Shown here one piece after another: positions 1-11,851 of a stretch of 64,000 nucleotides of DNA. Each line of letters opens with the position of its first letter. Position 1 is the stretch's first letter. The stretch comes from Endothia cerciana (Eukaryota > Ascomycota > Sordariomycetes > Diaporthales > Cryphonectriaceae). A program made the position numbers and the translations under genes. The stretch covers positions 1 to 64,000 of the forward strand of contig JALRMH010000027.1 in NCBI GenBank assembly GCA_026119935.1, given 5' to 3'. The notes beneath the pieces are model-generated. The model was not told the DNA's origin and searched no databases. It was given only the letters and a program-made list of their open reading frames with translations.

Positions 1-46
1 GTTCTACATTTTTTTCTATATCTCTCGCTCTTGAGCGCTCGTGTTA

Positions 47-126
<80 letters not shown>
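47..126. repeat. (GT)n-(GA)n compound microsatellite
   Basis: A GT dinucleotide run of about 16 nt passes directly into a GA run of about 64 nt. It lies downstream of the arp3 stop codon. The open frame across it (alternating Arg-Glu) is an artefact of the repeat. Confidence 0.97.
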
Positions 127-128
<2 letters not shown>

Positions 129-542
129 CAGAGGGGGGTGGCTAGAAGGCTGATGCACTATCTGCATCCTTTTCAGAGATTATCACTTTCACATCCTCTG
201 CGCAAGCAGCAAATCAGAAGCCCTGAGGAGCCTTGATCTGTCGAGGTCTCGAGAATATACTTCGGCCTGTACTGCAGCACAGGGACAGAAGGCATATCCA
301 CTGCTCCCCTTCTCGGTCCGGACTTTGTATGATGCTGTCACGGTGAAAGTTGAGGGAAAGTCGTGTGTCAAGATAGTGTCTGAATTTCTGATAACGCTCT
401 CTTTTATAACATTCCACCTGGCGCCGTCTCCATTGCGATTCGCAATCTTGCAACACTGCGCCTCCTTGAGCGCGCGCGCCAACCGAGGTGTTATGGTTCT
501 ATCGGTGCGGACCTCCCGAGACATCGCGTGGCAGAGCATGAT

Positions 543-2296
543 CTACGATCCGCCAGGACCACCCAGCAGGGCAAACCTCCGCACGATTCCGGGCCCATAT
601 TCTTGGTACTGCGAACATGTCAGTAATCGGGAAGCGCATAAGCCGACGTCGCATCAACAGGACCTACCTCTGCCTTGGTGTGGCAATACGACCTGAACTC
701 AGGCGTCTGTCCGAGCAAGCTGCCGCCAAACCACGGGCCATGCCTCTGCCTCTTGTGGGTGATGACCTGCACCTCGAGGCCACCGCTCTTCGCACCTCCA
801 CTGCGAACCTCACTGGCCCGGATGCGGTCGTCCACCAGGTGCTTGATGTCTCTCTGCAGACGGCGGCCAAAGTCCTTGTAAAGCGTGCTGCCGCCTGACA
901 GCACAATGTTCTTGTACAGGCCTCGACGCACGTCGATGGGTGACGACTGGATCACGCCGTCGACCACGACAGGGAGGGGCGTCAGGAAGTCCGAGCTGTA
1001 GATCTCTGGGTTGAAGAAGATCTCGGGCGCGAGGAAGCGCTCGTAGCCCACGTCGACGGTCACCTTGCGGCCGCCGGGTTGCAGAACCGGGTGCTGTGCA
1101 AAGCGCGTGGGATCGCGGTCGAAGCGGCTGAACTCCTTGACAATATCGGGGCACACGTAGCAGTACTCCTCCTTGATCTCCTGGGCGGTCTTGAGCGACG
1201 AGTCGGGCTCGCCGCGGTCGCGCAGTAGCGACTGCACAAAGTATGTAATATCACGACCCGCGATGGGGATCGACTTGATCGATGAGCCGATTACATAACC
1301 CTCGGCCACAGGAATGACGTGCGTGACGCCGTCACCGGAGTCGATGACAGTTCCGGTCAGAGACCGGTCTTGCACCTTCGAGGAGGTCCACGACGCGGCG
1401 AGGGCAAGGACGGCTTGTACGGCGATGTAGAGACCGGCACAGTTAAAGGACTCGAAGAAGATCTCGGCGGTGTTCTCGCGGTTCTCGGGGGGGTTCAGGG
1501 GCTAGACGGCTTTGGTCAGTGCGTTTCCCAGAACACGATGAGGGGGTCGCGCGGGACATACAGGCTCGGTGAGGAGGAAGTGGTGGTCCTCAGGCTCGAC
1601 CCGCAGGTATTTGAAGATAGAATTCGACCAGAAGCGCTCCATATGATCCTGCTCAGCACGTCAGCCAACCGTCGCATGTGTGACAGCCCGGATATCTCAT
1701 ACCCAGTTCTCTATTTGACCGTGTCGGATGGGATAGTGTAGACCGTATCCTGCATCATCAGCATTCGCCTATATCCCCTTGGCAATTCACAATCGAGCTC
1801 ACCAGGCCCACCAGAAGCTGCCACTGCCTCGTCGCCGATGAAGAAGTCCAAGTCCTCGGTGCCCCGTTTCGAGTTCAGGTGACCGGCAGGGCCGGCGCCG
1901 CCGGTCAGGAAAGACGGTTTATTGGCCACGGCAGGGCGGCCGGAGCCGGAGCCACCGCCACCGGCCGCCGGACCCTTCGTGGCAATGGCGGTAGGGAAGA
2001 CAAAGGATGGGGAGTCGTTGCCGGCGAAACCTGTTGATGGAGGTGTTGGGTTAGTCCACCGCGGTCAGGCTCGAGGGACGTTCGCAGAGTAGCTGTACCT
2101 AGCTTCGAGAAGCCCGTGCCGCTGGGGAAACAGAAGTCAGCATCACATGTCTCGATCCGCAGGGCCGGATGTAGCCTCTGGATAGCTTCGAGCACAGCTC
2201 AGTTGACCGCCCCTCGAGGCAGGTGGGGGTCGTAGAGCGCGGCTTCAGGGGTCTGACGTACTTGTCCATGACAACGGCAGGAGTCTGGTTGGCCAT
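543..2296 (-). CDS. arp3: Actin-related protein 3 (Arp2/3 complex subunit)
   Basis: Arp3 is the actin-like subunit that, with Arp2, templates branched actin filaments at cortical patches. Seven exons join in frame to 439 aa: 2262-2296, 2099-2121, 1803-2030, 1703-1749, 1562-1648, 668-1501 and 543-608. All introns are GT-AG. The start reads MANQTPAVVMDNGTGFSKLG, the actin-fold phosphate-1 loop. Further actin motifs are VIDSGDGVTHVIPVAEGY (phosphate 2) and LSGGSTLYKDFGRRLQ (adenosine site). The end is VRRFALLGGPGGS. A Gly/Ser-rich insert of about 25 residues after residue 35 (PTAIATKG onward) precedes GTEDLDFFIGDEA; similar insertions are known in fungal Arp3, hence the length above the human 418 aa. 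The second exon is only 23 nt. The gene is divergent from the taspase gene and shares a 1 kb upstream region with it. Confidence 0.95.
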
Positions 2297-3319
2297 GGTT
2301 GCGGGATTGAGAGCTGCGCTTGGTTGCTCGGTATTGGAGGCGGTGCGCAGCTCTTGCTCCGACGACTTGACGTGGGCGCGGAGGGTGTGAGGGTGGGTGC
2401 TGTCTCGGGACGAGGGGTGCGTTGAGGTTGATTGAGGTCGGTCGTTCAACGGCGACGGGCCTGGCCTGGGGCAGTGATGCGGGTGAGCGAGGTCCGCTGC
2501 GCTGGCGCCTGCCAGATGCCAGCACCCTGGGCCCCTGACCTCACATCGTGGCGGTGCAGATAGCTCGAGCCCCAAGGGCGACCGGCTGTGGCTTGACCCT
2601 TGGCTCCTTTGCTGGATGGCATGCGGCCAGCTTCTCCAAGGCTGCCTTCGGCTTCAGCTTTGACAATCTGGTCCCGGAAGGTGGAATTCTTTTGAGAGCC
2701 CAATATACCCCTCCCACTACGTTTTCAGCACGACATTTCATGTTGATAATTGGATCACAGAGAAGTGGTCTGTTGGTAACTGATGGAATGGTGAGGAGGC
2801 TGTCCCCTTGGGATCCTGTCAGGTCACACCTGCCTTCTGGAGGCGTCCTCAAGGACTCTTGTGGATAGAACAATCAGTGTTCCTCCTCTTCGTCACTCGA
2901 AGCTGATGCGCCGGCCTGTGTAAGGACCCAGGAGTTGTGGTAGACCCTGTGTCCTCTTGACCTCACATCACCATCCGCTGGGGCAGATCTCTATGCCCTT
3001 GTGGAAACTTCATTCGCTCACCCGACCCATCCGTATCAATATTGTCATTCACTGTCGATACAGTAGATTTTCACTCGCTTGTTCCGCCGGCTATAAAAAC
3101 TCCTACTGTGTCGACGTTTGCAGGGTCGACCTCCCCCTCCCTTTCTTGGGACCTCCACACAGCACAAACAACGACGGTTAGCACCACGCAGGTGAGCAAA
3201 CCAGGTCTGTTCTTCTGTCCTTCTCTTCTTGCCGATCCTGCTTTTCATTCTTATACGACGACATCCACTACATCTCCCGTCGTGATCTTCATCAATTGTC
3301 CATACACACCACCAGCACA
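2297..3319. promoter_or_regulatory. Shared upstream region of arp3 and the taspase gene
   Basis: About 1 kb lies between two divergent start codons and must hold both promoters and 5' UTRs. Pyrimidine-rich sequence at about 3120-3300 precedes the plus-strand start and fits a fungal core promoter/5' UTR. No specific factor site was identified and no additional gene is supported. Confidence 0.5.
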
Positions 3320-6198
3320 ATGGATGGCACGACGTGGCAAGCATTCATCGACCTCGTTTGCAAGACGCACAACGGCGAGGGAGACACCTTTCATGTCTTC
3401 CTCCAGAATGACAAGCCTGTGGTCTATCCCTTTGCATATCATTGTGGGCTTGTCGATCCTGGCTTCAGCATCAACCACAAGAACAACGAGCCTCAGGGTG
3501 ACCAGCCTTGCAATAACCGCGACTCGGAATGTCCTCTCTGTCAGCACCTGTTTCTCCACTTTCCAGAAGACTGGAAGCTGGACAATTTGGACTCGGAGAA
3601 CAAGCACATGCACGCATTTATTTCCAGGTTCAACCAGGAGAACGACGTCCCCGAGCTCCTCAAGGCAGGTCTTGTGGGCCAAACCTGGCAAGACGCGCTG
3701 GAACCTTACTTTCACTTGGTCCGTCACAGCGACAGCGAATTGCATGCAGGCTGGGCATCTTTCTACCAAGAAACGCTTTGGGAACTCCAATTTGTCAACC
3801 ATCCTAACAAGCCCAACCCTGGAGCCCAGTCTACTTCCGCCTCGGCCGACTGGAATCTCACTGAGCTTGACAAGAACGACCCCTTTACCGAAGCCCCAGA
3901 CCAACTCGACTCGTTCGTGATCAATTCTCATCGACCTGAGGGCGTGCAGTGTTGTCCCTGGGCCAGCCCAGAGCACTCTGACACTTTTGAAAAGGCTCTC
4001 CAGCAGCTCAGCAAGAATACAGCTGGCCCGGAACTTCGATTTCCTGTCAAGTCCGGCTTCCCTTTACCATCCGGATCCGCAATTCGAAGTGAAGCTTTTG
4101 ACGTTTGGTCTCGTGTCTCGGAGTTGGTAGACCTGAGCTCAATCACCCACAACCAGGAGCCATCTGACAGAACCGGCCATCCCAGCTCGCCCCTCCTTTC
4201 ACTTGACCTTTCCGTCTCTACACCTCCAGTTTCTGACCATCAGCACCTTACCCAGAGATCCTATCTTTATCCTCTGTCTACATCCCAGGGCTTTGGTTCC
4301 TCTTTTCTTCGAGCAGATAGGTCGGATAGCAGGGCTGACCTAAGCGAGGAGGAGCAGACGAGCTCCTCTGTCAACAGCACGTTTGATCAAGGTCCGAAGA
4401 AGCGGTTGCGGCAGACCAGCCTTGAGGGCCCAATGGCTATCGTCATCCACGCCGGCGCTGGCTATCACAGCCTCCAGAATGAGAATGTCCATCTTGCTAT
4501 GTGCTCGAAGTAAGTTTATCTACTGCCCAATCCGCTTCTTGCGCGGCCAGACTGACACCATCTAGGGCCGCATCTGAGGGTATGAGGCTTCTGAAGGCTG
4601 GCCACACAGCTGTCGAGGCCGTCGAGGCCGCGATCAAGGTGCTTGAGAACAACGATATCACAAACGCAGGGTATGGCAGCAACCTGTCCATCGATGGCGT
4701 CGTTGAGTGCGACGCCACTATTGTTGATCACTTCGGTCGAAGCGGGGCTTGCGGAGCTGTGTCCAGTAAGTTATCTCTCAGCTTGTCATCGGCGTTGCGT
4801 CTGGGTTTGCTGACCCTGAAATTAGACATCAAGAATCCTATCTCGCTTGCCAAGCTCATTCTTGAGACCAGCTCCAAGTCGCTGACTCTGCGACGCGTGC
4901 CACCCAACTTTTTGGTTGGTGAAGGCGCCAAGTTGTTCGCCGTCGAGCACGGCATGTCCACTGTGACCGATGAGCAGCTCACCTCTCGCAATGCCAAGGA
5001 CCGATACCTCAAGTGGCGAGCCGACTTGGTCAAGGCCCACGCCGTGACCAAGGTAGCTGGTCAGATCACTCCTCTCGAAGGATCCTCTCCATCGCAGCGC
5101 GTCAGGGCCAAGGACTGTGGCCAGGACCAGATAATCCCCCAAGCCAAGGCTCACAAGGGCCTGCTACGTGACCACACCAGCGCCATCATGACTGGCATGT
5201 GGAATGAGGGTCAGCCTGACTCGCCCTCTTTAGAGGGGAACCCGAGATCTCCCGCTACAAACAGCACGAATCCCGTCACCCCTAGCAAGACCCGATCGCC
5301 CCGGTACGGTGTTCACAACAGCACTCAGCGCCTCGGATCTGCGGCCTCAGCCCGTGATTCTGATATCCCATTGGCTGCTTCGCCTGCTGCCAAGCGGGTT
5401 AAGACCTTGAAGGATGAGCGGACTCGACATGCTCAGGGAGGCATGCCTTGGGATCCAAAGGCCCACCCGAACGACGATGTCACATCCATGGATGGGTCTC
5501 CCGGTAGGGGTGAACTCATTGACTTGTCCTCGCCATCCAGCCCGCCATCTCACAGCCGCTGCTCGTCGAAGCGACGTGCTGTCACCGAGCTGAATGCTGA
5601 GCCCAACGATGCGGACCTCGATCTGATCACAGACACTATGGGTGCCATTGCGATCGATCAGTGGGGCAACATTGCCGCCGGCTCGTCCTCTGGCGGCATC
5701 GGCATGAAGCACAGGGGCCGCACCGGACCAGCTGCCCTTGTTGGCATCGGCACCGCCGTGGTTCCCTGTAATGAGGATGACCCGGAGAATAAGACGGTGG
5801 CGGCCGTGACGAGTGGCACGGGCGAGCACATGGCTACTACCATGGCAGCCCTGAAGTGCGCGGAGCGACTATACCACGGCACGAAGAAGGGTCCCACCGG
5901 CCGCGACATCGAAGAGGACGACAGTGCCACAATCATGCAGAGCTTCGTCGAGGACGACTTCATGAACCACCCGGGCGTTCGCCACCAGGCCAGTGCTAGA
6001 GCCATTGGCGTCATGGCCGTCGAGGTGACCGAGAATGGCGTGTATTTGCACTGGGCTCACAACACCGACTCATTCGCTCTGGCTAGCTTCAGCTTTTCGG
6101 ACAAGGCGCCTCACACCTGTTTGTCGCGCCTGCCCGAGGACACGAGGGTCAACATCGGTGCGCGCAAGTTGAGCAACGGCAATTCCGCCCACTGGTGA
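3320..6198 (+). CDS. Taspase-1/asparaginase-family threonine hydrolase with long N-terminal extension
   Basis: Three exons (3320-4509, 4566-4765, 4826-6198) give 920 aa. From about residue 372 the protein is an N-terminal-nucleophile hydrolase of the type 2 asparaginase/taspase family: AIVIHAGAGYHS, then AGYGSNLSIDGVVECDATI, and after a long linker DTMGAIAIDQWGNIAAGSSS. Autocleavage before Thr734 would expose the catalytic threonine. The linker (about residues 540-725) is Ser/Pro-rich and carries basic clusters AAKRVK and SKRRAV, resembling the NLS loop at the same place in animal taspase, and a SUMO-interaction-like ELIDLSSP. Residues 1-370 are unlike the rest of the family: a Cys/His-containing segment (CNNRDSECPLCQHLFLHFP) followed by a low-complexity tail. 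The first ATG in the open frame was chosen; it has A at -3. Substrate is unknown; it could be annotated as L-asparaginase, but the loop NLS favours taspase. Confidence 0.85.
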
Positions 6199-7786
6199 TT
6201 CACCGCGTCTCGGGCTTCTTTTCATCAGCATAGCTTTGATTGAGGGCCCTGATTTCGCCTTTGCTGACATTTACTTGGTCCCCTGCGGCTCTCCTCGGAA
6301 GGCATGGCGCGGGAGCAATGGGTATCATCACTTGCATACCCTTTCTCTGCATCACATTCTGAGATCAGCGGCCTAGCTTGGACGGCTGCTATCTCTCAAG
6401 GATCATTCGAAACGATCTGCTTCCTCGAGTTCCTACGAATACTTACACTCATCCTTCGAAAGCATAGAAAGCGTTCTATTATCGAATGATACCCTACAGC
6501 ACTCCGAGAGGATTTTCTGGTCGGTCTGCCGGCGGCTGTGGACGAGAGATCGCCTCAGCTATAGCGGCAATTTGGCTGTTACCGGCAAGCGGCCTGTTAC
6601 GAAAGAATTCTCTACTGCATGGGCTACTTCGTCTATACCTAATTTTTGGTGGCACTTCCCCTTTTCGATTTACGACGCACAGCACTCTGAATGACTTGCC
6701 CCTTGAGTTTTAGACCACCACCACTTCTACGGAGCCTACAGCCCTCTATTACCATACGACAGCCAACCGATCTATCTTGTTTGGAGGACGGACGGCATTC
6801 CCCACAGAGAATAGCAGTCTATCGTTGGAAAGGAAGGCTGGCAGAACTGGATCCTGGATCATGTGGATGGATGGATATGGAGCATCGATCACCATAAGTT
6901 GGAGCGTCCTGCAGATCGGCATTTGCATGTGGACGACGTCTCTCTTTCGGTGGTGGCAGTGTACATCATTAGACTGGTGAGAACTTTTCACCTTTTTATC
7001 AAACGGCACAGCACAGCATGGTTCGGCACCTTTCGCTCGCTTACCCTCGTGGCATAGACTAGACCGTACTGCTAGGTACCATAAATTACGGTTTACTTTT
7101 TTGAGGCTCCCCTCTTAGTGTTTTTGGATGCACGGTGTTGATCATGCTATATGACTTTGGCATCTGATTTTTTATTATTTTTGTTTTTTATATCTCCCAT
7201 CTAAAGTTCGCGCTTTCGTGCTCTTGTAGTTCTTCTTCTGTGGACTGAGGATGACTTAAAAAAGCGCCGACGCCTTCCATCTGCTGCACACCTATGCTGC
7301 ATGCCTTGTGTCATCTCCGTGCCCGAGCTGCGCTCCATGGTAAAGATCCAGTGCCTCGATATTCCTCATCTATGACCAGGTATCATCGTATCTCAAACAA
7401 TCGGTGTATCGTAAGTGTTCTCGCCTGTATAGATTCCTTCATATACCCGTGAGATAGCCACCCTCTTTCCTTTATCTCAATCGTGGTTCATATGCCCCGT
7501 CGAAAAGCTCTACGAGGCTCGCCTTCCGCAGTGAGGGATCCCCACACCAAAGCTCCCAGCACCGGCGCGGCTGCAGCAGGGCTCCTGCCGTGAAACACGA
7601 CCATTTGTCTCTGAGGCCCAAGCCGGGCCCCCAAAAAAGCCACGTAGCAAGGCAGGATGGCGTGTGCCCACCTGCCTACCCACCTTTTCGATGGTGCAAG
7701 ATATGCACATGTACCCAGATCGTCTGGGTCGACGCCGGGCTAGACTCTTTCAAAAGCCTTTCCAGTAATCCATCGCCTGCGCTCCC
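6199..7786. other. Convergent intergenic region, no gene seen
   Basis: This 1.6 kb lies between the 3' ends of the taspase gene and tfb4. It has a T-rich patch at about 7085-7210 that could serve 3'-end formation. All open frames are short (under 120 codons) and lack recognisable protein sequence. Confidence 0.6.
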
Positions 7787-9040
7787 TCAACCCGGTCTCG
7801 GCGTCCCGGCCGCACTGCCCGGCTGCTCACTTGTAGCCACCGGCTCGCCGTTCAGCCCCAGCTTCCGCTTCTTCTTCTTCCGCCTGGGCACGACTGCCGG
7901 CTTGGAACCATACCTGCCCAGGGCGAGCTTGTTCCCGCACGTGTAGCACCGTGCGTCCTCGGGCACCTCGCAGAAGATTGACAGACAGATACTGCACACG
8001 AAGCCCGTGTCGATAACCTTCCTGTGGCAGAAACACGCCGCCCGGAAGTCCACGTTCGTCGTCGACGGGCTGACCAGCTGTTCCAGGCCGGTGGCGCCAT
8101 CGATCGCAGCGCGCGTGCCGGCTTGTCCTGCGCCGGTGGTGGTCGTGGTCACGGTCTGCCGGGAGTCGATTGCGGAGGCGAAGCCGAACATGAGGTAGGT
8201 GAGGAGGCCCTGTGGGTTGGTCGCCTCGAGGAAGGTGCCGCGTGTTATGTAGCTTGCCTGTTGCAGAAAGGTCGGTGCCCCGTGGAGAGACAGGATGTCG
8301 ATGGGGATGCCGGCGTGGGACGCGGCGAAGACGGCGTTCATGGTGGGTATGTATTGGGACGGCGAGGAGTCGGAGACGGACAGGACGAGGATGCGGGCGT
8401 GCAAGCCGCGCAGAGAGCCGCCGGAGGAGGAGAGGGCTGCCGGGTTGGATGCGGCGGCGCCGCCATTGTTTTTTGCCGAGCCGGCGGTTGCCTGTGCGCC
8501 ATCTGCGGCGGTCAGATGGAGCGAGGTCTTGTTGGCGTGGTGGAGGGCGAGGGTCAGAGCGCCGGAGATCTGTGTGGTTGTCGTTGCGAGGTCGGTCTCG
8601 GTGGTTGAGGTCATGAGGTCGCGCAGGGCGGCGAGGATGGAGGACTCGATCTGCGCGAACTGGGCAAACTTGTTTGCGGAGGCCTTCCGTTTCGAGAACG
8701 GCACCATCCGTGGTTGTGTGGAGGTAAAAGATGGGTCGACATCGGCCATCTCAGTGTCGTTACCGTTCTCGTGTGGAGGTGGAGGGGGCTTTGGCGGTGT
8801 TGGCCACAGCCATACTGCGCGGTTGGTATGTGATGCTATTATGGAGACCTGGTTGGTACTGCTGTAGGCGAGCTGGGAGTTCACAAAGACGAGGATGTTG
8901 GCCAGGGCCTTGGAGATGGGGAGGACACTGCCGATGGCAGCCCACGCGCGCGGGTTCGTGTCGACAATGATGGCAGTGAGGGAGGGCGTCTCCTCTGTTG
9001 CATAGATCTCGTAATGGGTGGTGGCATCGACAGCATCCAT
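7787..9040 (-). CDS. tfb4: TFIIH core subunit Tfb4 (p34)
   Basis: A single-exon gene of 417 aa. Tfb4/p34 is a core TFIIH subunit needed for transcription initiation and nucleotide excision repair in the nucleus; it pairs with Ssl1/p44. The N-terminal half is a von Willebrand A-like domain: LTAIIVDTNPRAWAA, then ILVFVNSQLAYSSTNQVSII, and later ILVLSVSDSSPSQYIPTMNA. The C-terminal zinc region (about residues 335-371) has CFCHRKVIDTGFVCSICLS and CEVPEDARCYTCGNKL, as expected for Tfb4. A basic PRRKKKKRK cluster follows and is a likely NLS. Low-complexity loops (Pro-rich near residue 85; Ala/Gly/Ser-rich near 195-230) lengthen it relative to yeast (338 aa). It is divergent from the UNC-45/She4 gene. 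Confidence 0.95.
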   Translation of the reverse strand: MDAVDATTHYEIYATEETPSLTAIIVDTNPRAWAAIGSVLPISKALANILVFVNSQLAYSSTNQVSIIASHTNRAVWLWPTPPKPPPPPHENGNDTEMADVDPSFTSTQPRMVPFSKRKASANKFAQFAQIESSILAALRDLMTSTTETDLATTTTQISGALTLALHHANKTSLHLTAADGAQATAGSAKNNGGAAASNPAALSSSGGSLRGLHARILVLSVSDSSPSQYIPTMNAVFAASHAGIPIDILSLHGAPTFLQQASYITRGTFLEATNPQGLLTYLMFGFASAIDSRQTVTTTTTGAGQAGTRAAIDGATGLEQLVSPSTTNVDFRAACFCHRKVIDTGFVCSICLSIFCEVPEDARCYTCGNKLALGRYGSKPAVVPRRKKKKRKLGLNGEPVATSEQPGSAAGTPRPG

Positions 9041-9664
9041 AGTGACCGCCCCGTGATGCTGTCGCCAGGTCGAGGGGTTGGTGAGACGTCTGCCTTTTGA
9101 TGCTGTCAGAGGCGGGAGGTGGCGATGGCGTCGTTGTTCGAGGTCCAGTCCAAGGCTTGATCGCCTATGCCTGCCGCAGTTTCGGATGCAGTTCCGGGGA
9201 GTGAGGGCCCCCCCTGTAGCTGCAGCTCAGTGTTGTATTCCCCACTAAAACGTTCCAGTGTGGGGGCTTGCTGCAGTGGCTACTACTTTATGTACGGCAG
9301 AGCTTGGAGTACATAGTAATGCCCCGCGCCTGGCTAGCTCTGTTCGATCCTCGCCCTGCACAACACGGCTTCGAGGGCCATATCATCTGATCGTCAGCCA
9401 GGTCAGCCGTTAGCCCCAGTCTCGCAACAATCGCCAGCCTGCTTGCCAGCAATGGGCGAGTGATTCGGTTGTGATCTCTTGGCTTGTCGTACGCAACCTC
9501 GTGTGAAACGGAGGCCAAGAATCAGCTGCGTTTGACTTGGTCCGCCGCCTCCGGATACAAAGAGGCCCGCTGTTGATCCCTCGAACCTGCTTATCCTTCT
9601 TCTCCCTTATTTCATTGACATATCAAGACCCAATCCGTGAAATCGCGTCGACGAAGGACTCGCC
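9041..9664. promoter_or_regulatory. Divergent upstream region of tfb4 and she4/unc-45
   Basis: 624 nt separate the two divergent starts. A pyrimidine-rich stretch directly before the plus-strand ATG (about 9570-9620) fits a 5' UTR. No specific operator was recognised. Confidence 0.45.
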
Positions 9665-11851
9665 ATGGAGACGGTGAACGAGCAGCCTCAGGGGGATCTG
9701 GACAAGAGGAGTAGGGAGGACCAGACTCTCCTCCTCTTTGCGCGACTGATGGAGGGCGGCCAGGAGGACGATGAGACCGTCAGAGATCTGGGCCAGCTCA
9801 CGAGGCTCTTGAATGGGGATCTTGAGGCTAGCAAGACCAGCAAGTCGATATGTACCGTCATCGACGACGACTGTCTTGACACCATCCTGTGCTACCTTGA
9901 CATGAGGAACTCCGATGTTGTACGAGGTCATGCTACCCTGACCACTTCGGCATACCTCAAAGCTGCCGGCGATGACGGCTCCCAAAAGCTACGCAACTTC
10001 TTCCTGGAGCGAGTCAAGCGGGGTACATACGACGACTACATCGTTGCATTCTGCGTTGCGGCGACCATATTTACCATCGTCCCCGACCTCACATCGGAGC
10101 TGTTCCTCAGCGAGGGCTTCCTCCCCAGTCTGGGCCCGCTGATGAGGCGGAAGTGGAAGAGCAGGAAGGTCGAGACCGCATGTCTGGAGATGCTCAACGC
10201 GGCATGCATGAACGGCCCGTGTCGAGAGGCCGTGCTAAAATACTGCATCGAGTGGTTGGAGGAGGTCGTCGACCAGGATCCCGAGGAGGCTGTGAAATCT
10301 ATGTACGCTCACAACACCGACGGGTCGCATGTCGAGGAGGGCTCCGTCTCCATGCGCAGGCACTCTGAGCAGGTCCAGCACCTGGCCGCCGTGATCCTGG
10401 CGAAACTCCGGGTTAGGGACCCCATCAGCACGCGTCATCCTTCTATTATTGGCGAGGAGTACCTGCCGGGGACGTCTGACTGACCGTTGGACATCCAGGC
10501 AATACAACCACTTAGTGCACCAGGCGGCGCGGAGAGCGAGAGGGTGCAGCAGGCGAGCACAACCATAGAAGAGCTGTCGAAGATGTTCACGACGATGCTG
10601 ATGAAGGATCCGGAGCACTCACGACACAACTCAGTCGAGGGACTGGCCTATGCGTCATTACGGCCGAACGTGAAGGAAGATTTGGCCAGGAACAAGGAGT
10701 TCCTGAAGAGTCTCGTCAGAACGCTGGAAGGCGCACCGCCAAAGTCACCACTGACATACGGCGCCTTGAGCATTCTGGTGAACCTCACACAATTCAGACC
10801 AGTGCAGTCGGAGGAAGAGAAGAAGATGGACCAGCTGAAGGCATATGCGAATGCGGCGGGAAAGCTGGCCCCGGACCCCTTGAATGACGACGAGCATGTC
10901 AAGGAGCGGTGCAAGGAGGTGTTCGAGGCAGGTGTCACTCCTGTTCTGGTGACCCACAGCAAGAACGGATCGGCTGCGTCCCTGTCCCTGATCATCACCA
11001 TCATAAGCTCTCTCTCTATGCTCCAGAGCATACGCGGTCAGCTCGCCCAACAAGGCGCCGTCCGCCTTCTCATAGCAGCCTGGAACGCCCTATCCTCACC
11101 CGAGGCCCAAACCAAACGCATCGCGGCCCAAGCACTCGCCCGCATCCTCATCTCCACCAACCCCTCCCACGTATTCGGCGGCACAAGGCCGATTCCCCAG
11201 GCCGCAGCCATCCGCCCTCTGGCCTCCATCATCGCACCAGACCCCAACGCCGACACCAGAGACCTCCTCCCTACCTTTGAAGCCCTTATGGCACTCACCA
11301 ACCTGGCTTCGACAGACGACGAGACACGACAAGCTATAGTACGGCAGGCTTGGCCGGATATAGAGGAACAGCTGCTCTCCTCGAACGCGATGGTGACCAA
11401 GGCGGCCGTCGAGCTAATCTGCAATCTAGTGCAGTGCGTGGACGCCATGGCTCTGTACGCGGACGGCTCTATCAAGGCCAAAGACAGATTGCACATCCTC
11501 CTCGCACTCGCGGACGCAGAAGACGAGGGCACGAGGAGTGGCGCGGGCGGCGCGTTGGCCACGCTGACGGGGATCGAGGAGGTGGTGAACGCGATACTAG
11601 AACGTGAGCGAGGCATCAAGAACATCCTGGGATTGTGCGCGGACGGGAGCAGTGAGGAATTGAGGCATCGTGGCGCCTTTGTGGTCTACAATTTAGTCAC
11701 AATCGAGGGGGAGGCAGGCCGGCGATCGAGAGAGAAGATAAAGGCCGAAGGGGGGATCGAGATCCTGACAGAGTGTGCGAAGCGCACGAGACGGCCGGAG
11801 GTGCTAGATCTGACGGCGCAGGCTCTGAAGGGGCTGCTGGAGGAGAACTAG
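9665..11851 (+). CDS. she4: UNC-45/She4/CRO1-type myosin chaperone (UCS domain)
   Basis: Two exons (9665-10411 and 10499-11851, intron of 87 nt) give 699 aa. UCS proteins bind and fold myosin motor domains with Hsp90 and are needed for actin organisation and septation. The protein is all-helical and armadillo-like. Its C-terminal half has the UCS features: SLSLIITIISSLSMLQ, QGAVRLLIAAWNAL, QALARILISTNPSHVFGG and LLPTFEALMALTNLAS, ending with ALKGLLEEN. No TPR domain is evident at the N-terminus, which matches fungal She4/CRO1 rather than animal UNC-45. Splicing joins AKLR to AIQPLSAP and removes an in-frame stop; without it the gene would look like two separate genes. Ascomycete literature calls it CRO1. 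Confidence 0.9.

Noticed and set aside
51..236. Open frame of alternating Arg-Glu residues
   Set aside because: It is translation of a GA microsatellite.
9331..9360. TTCGATCC-type sequence resembling a tRNA T-loop
   Set aside because: No matching acceptor stem or anticodon arm could be placed around it. No tRNA was confirmed anywhere in the window by eye.
10412..10498. Apparent stop splitting the UNC-45/She4 gene into two genes
   Set aside because: A standard GT-AG intron removes the stop and joins AKLR to AIQPLSAP in frame.
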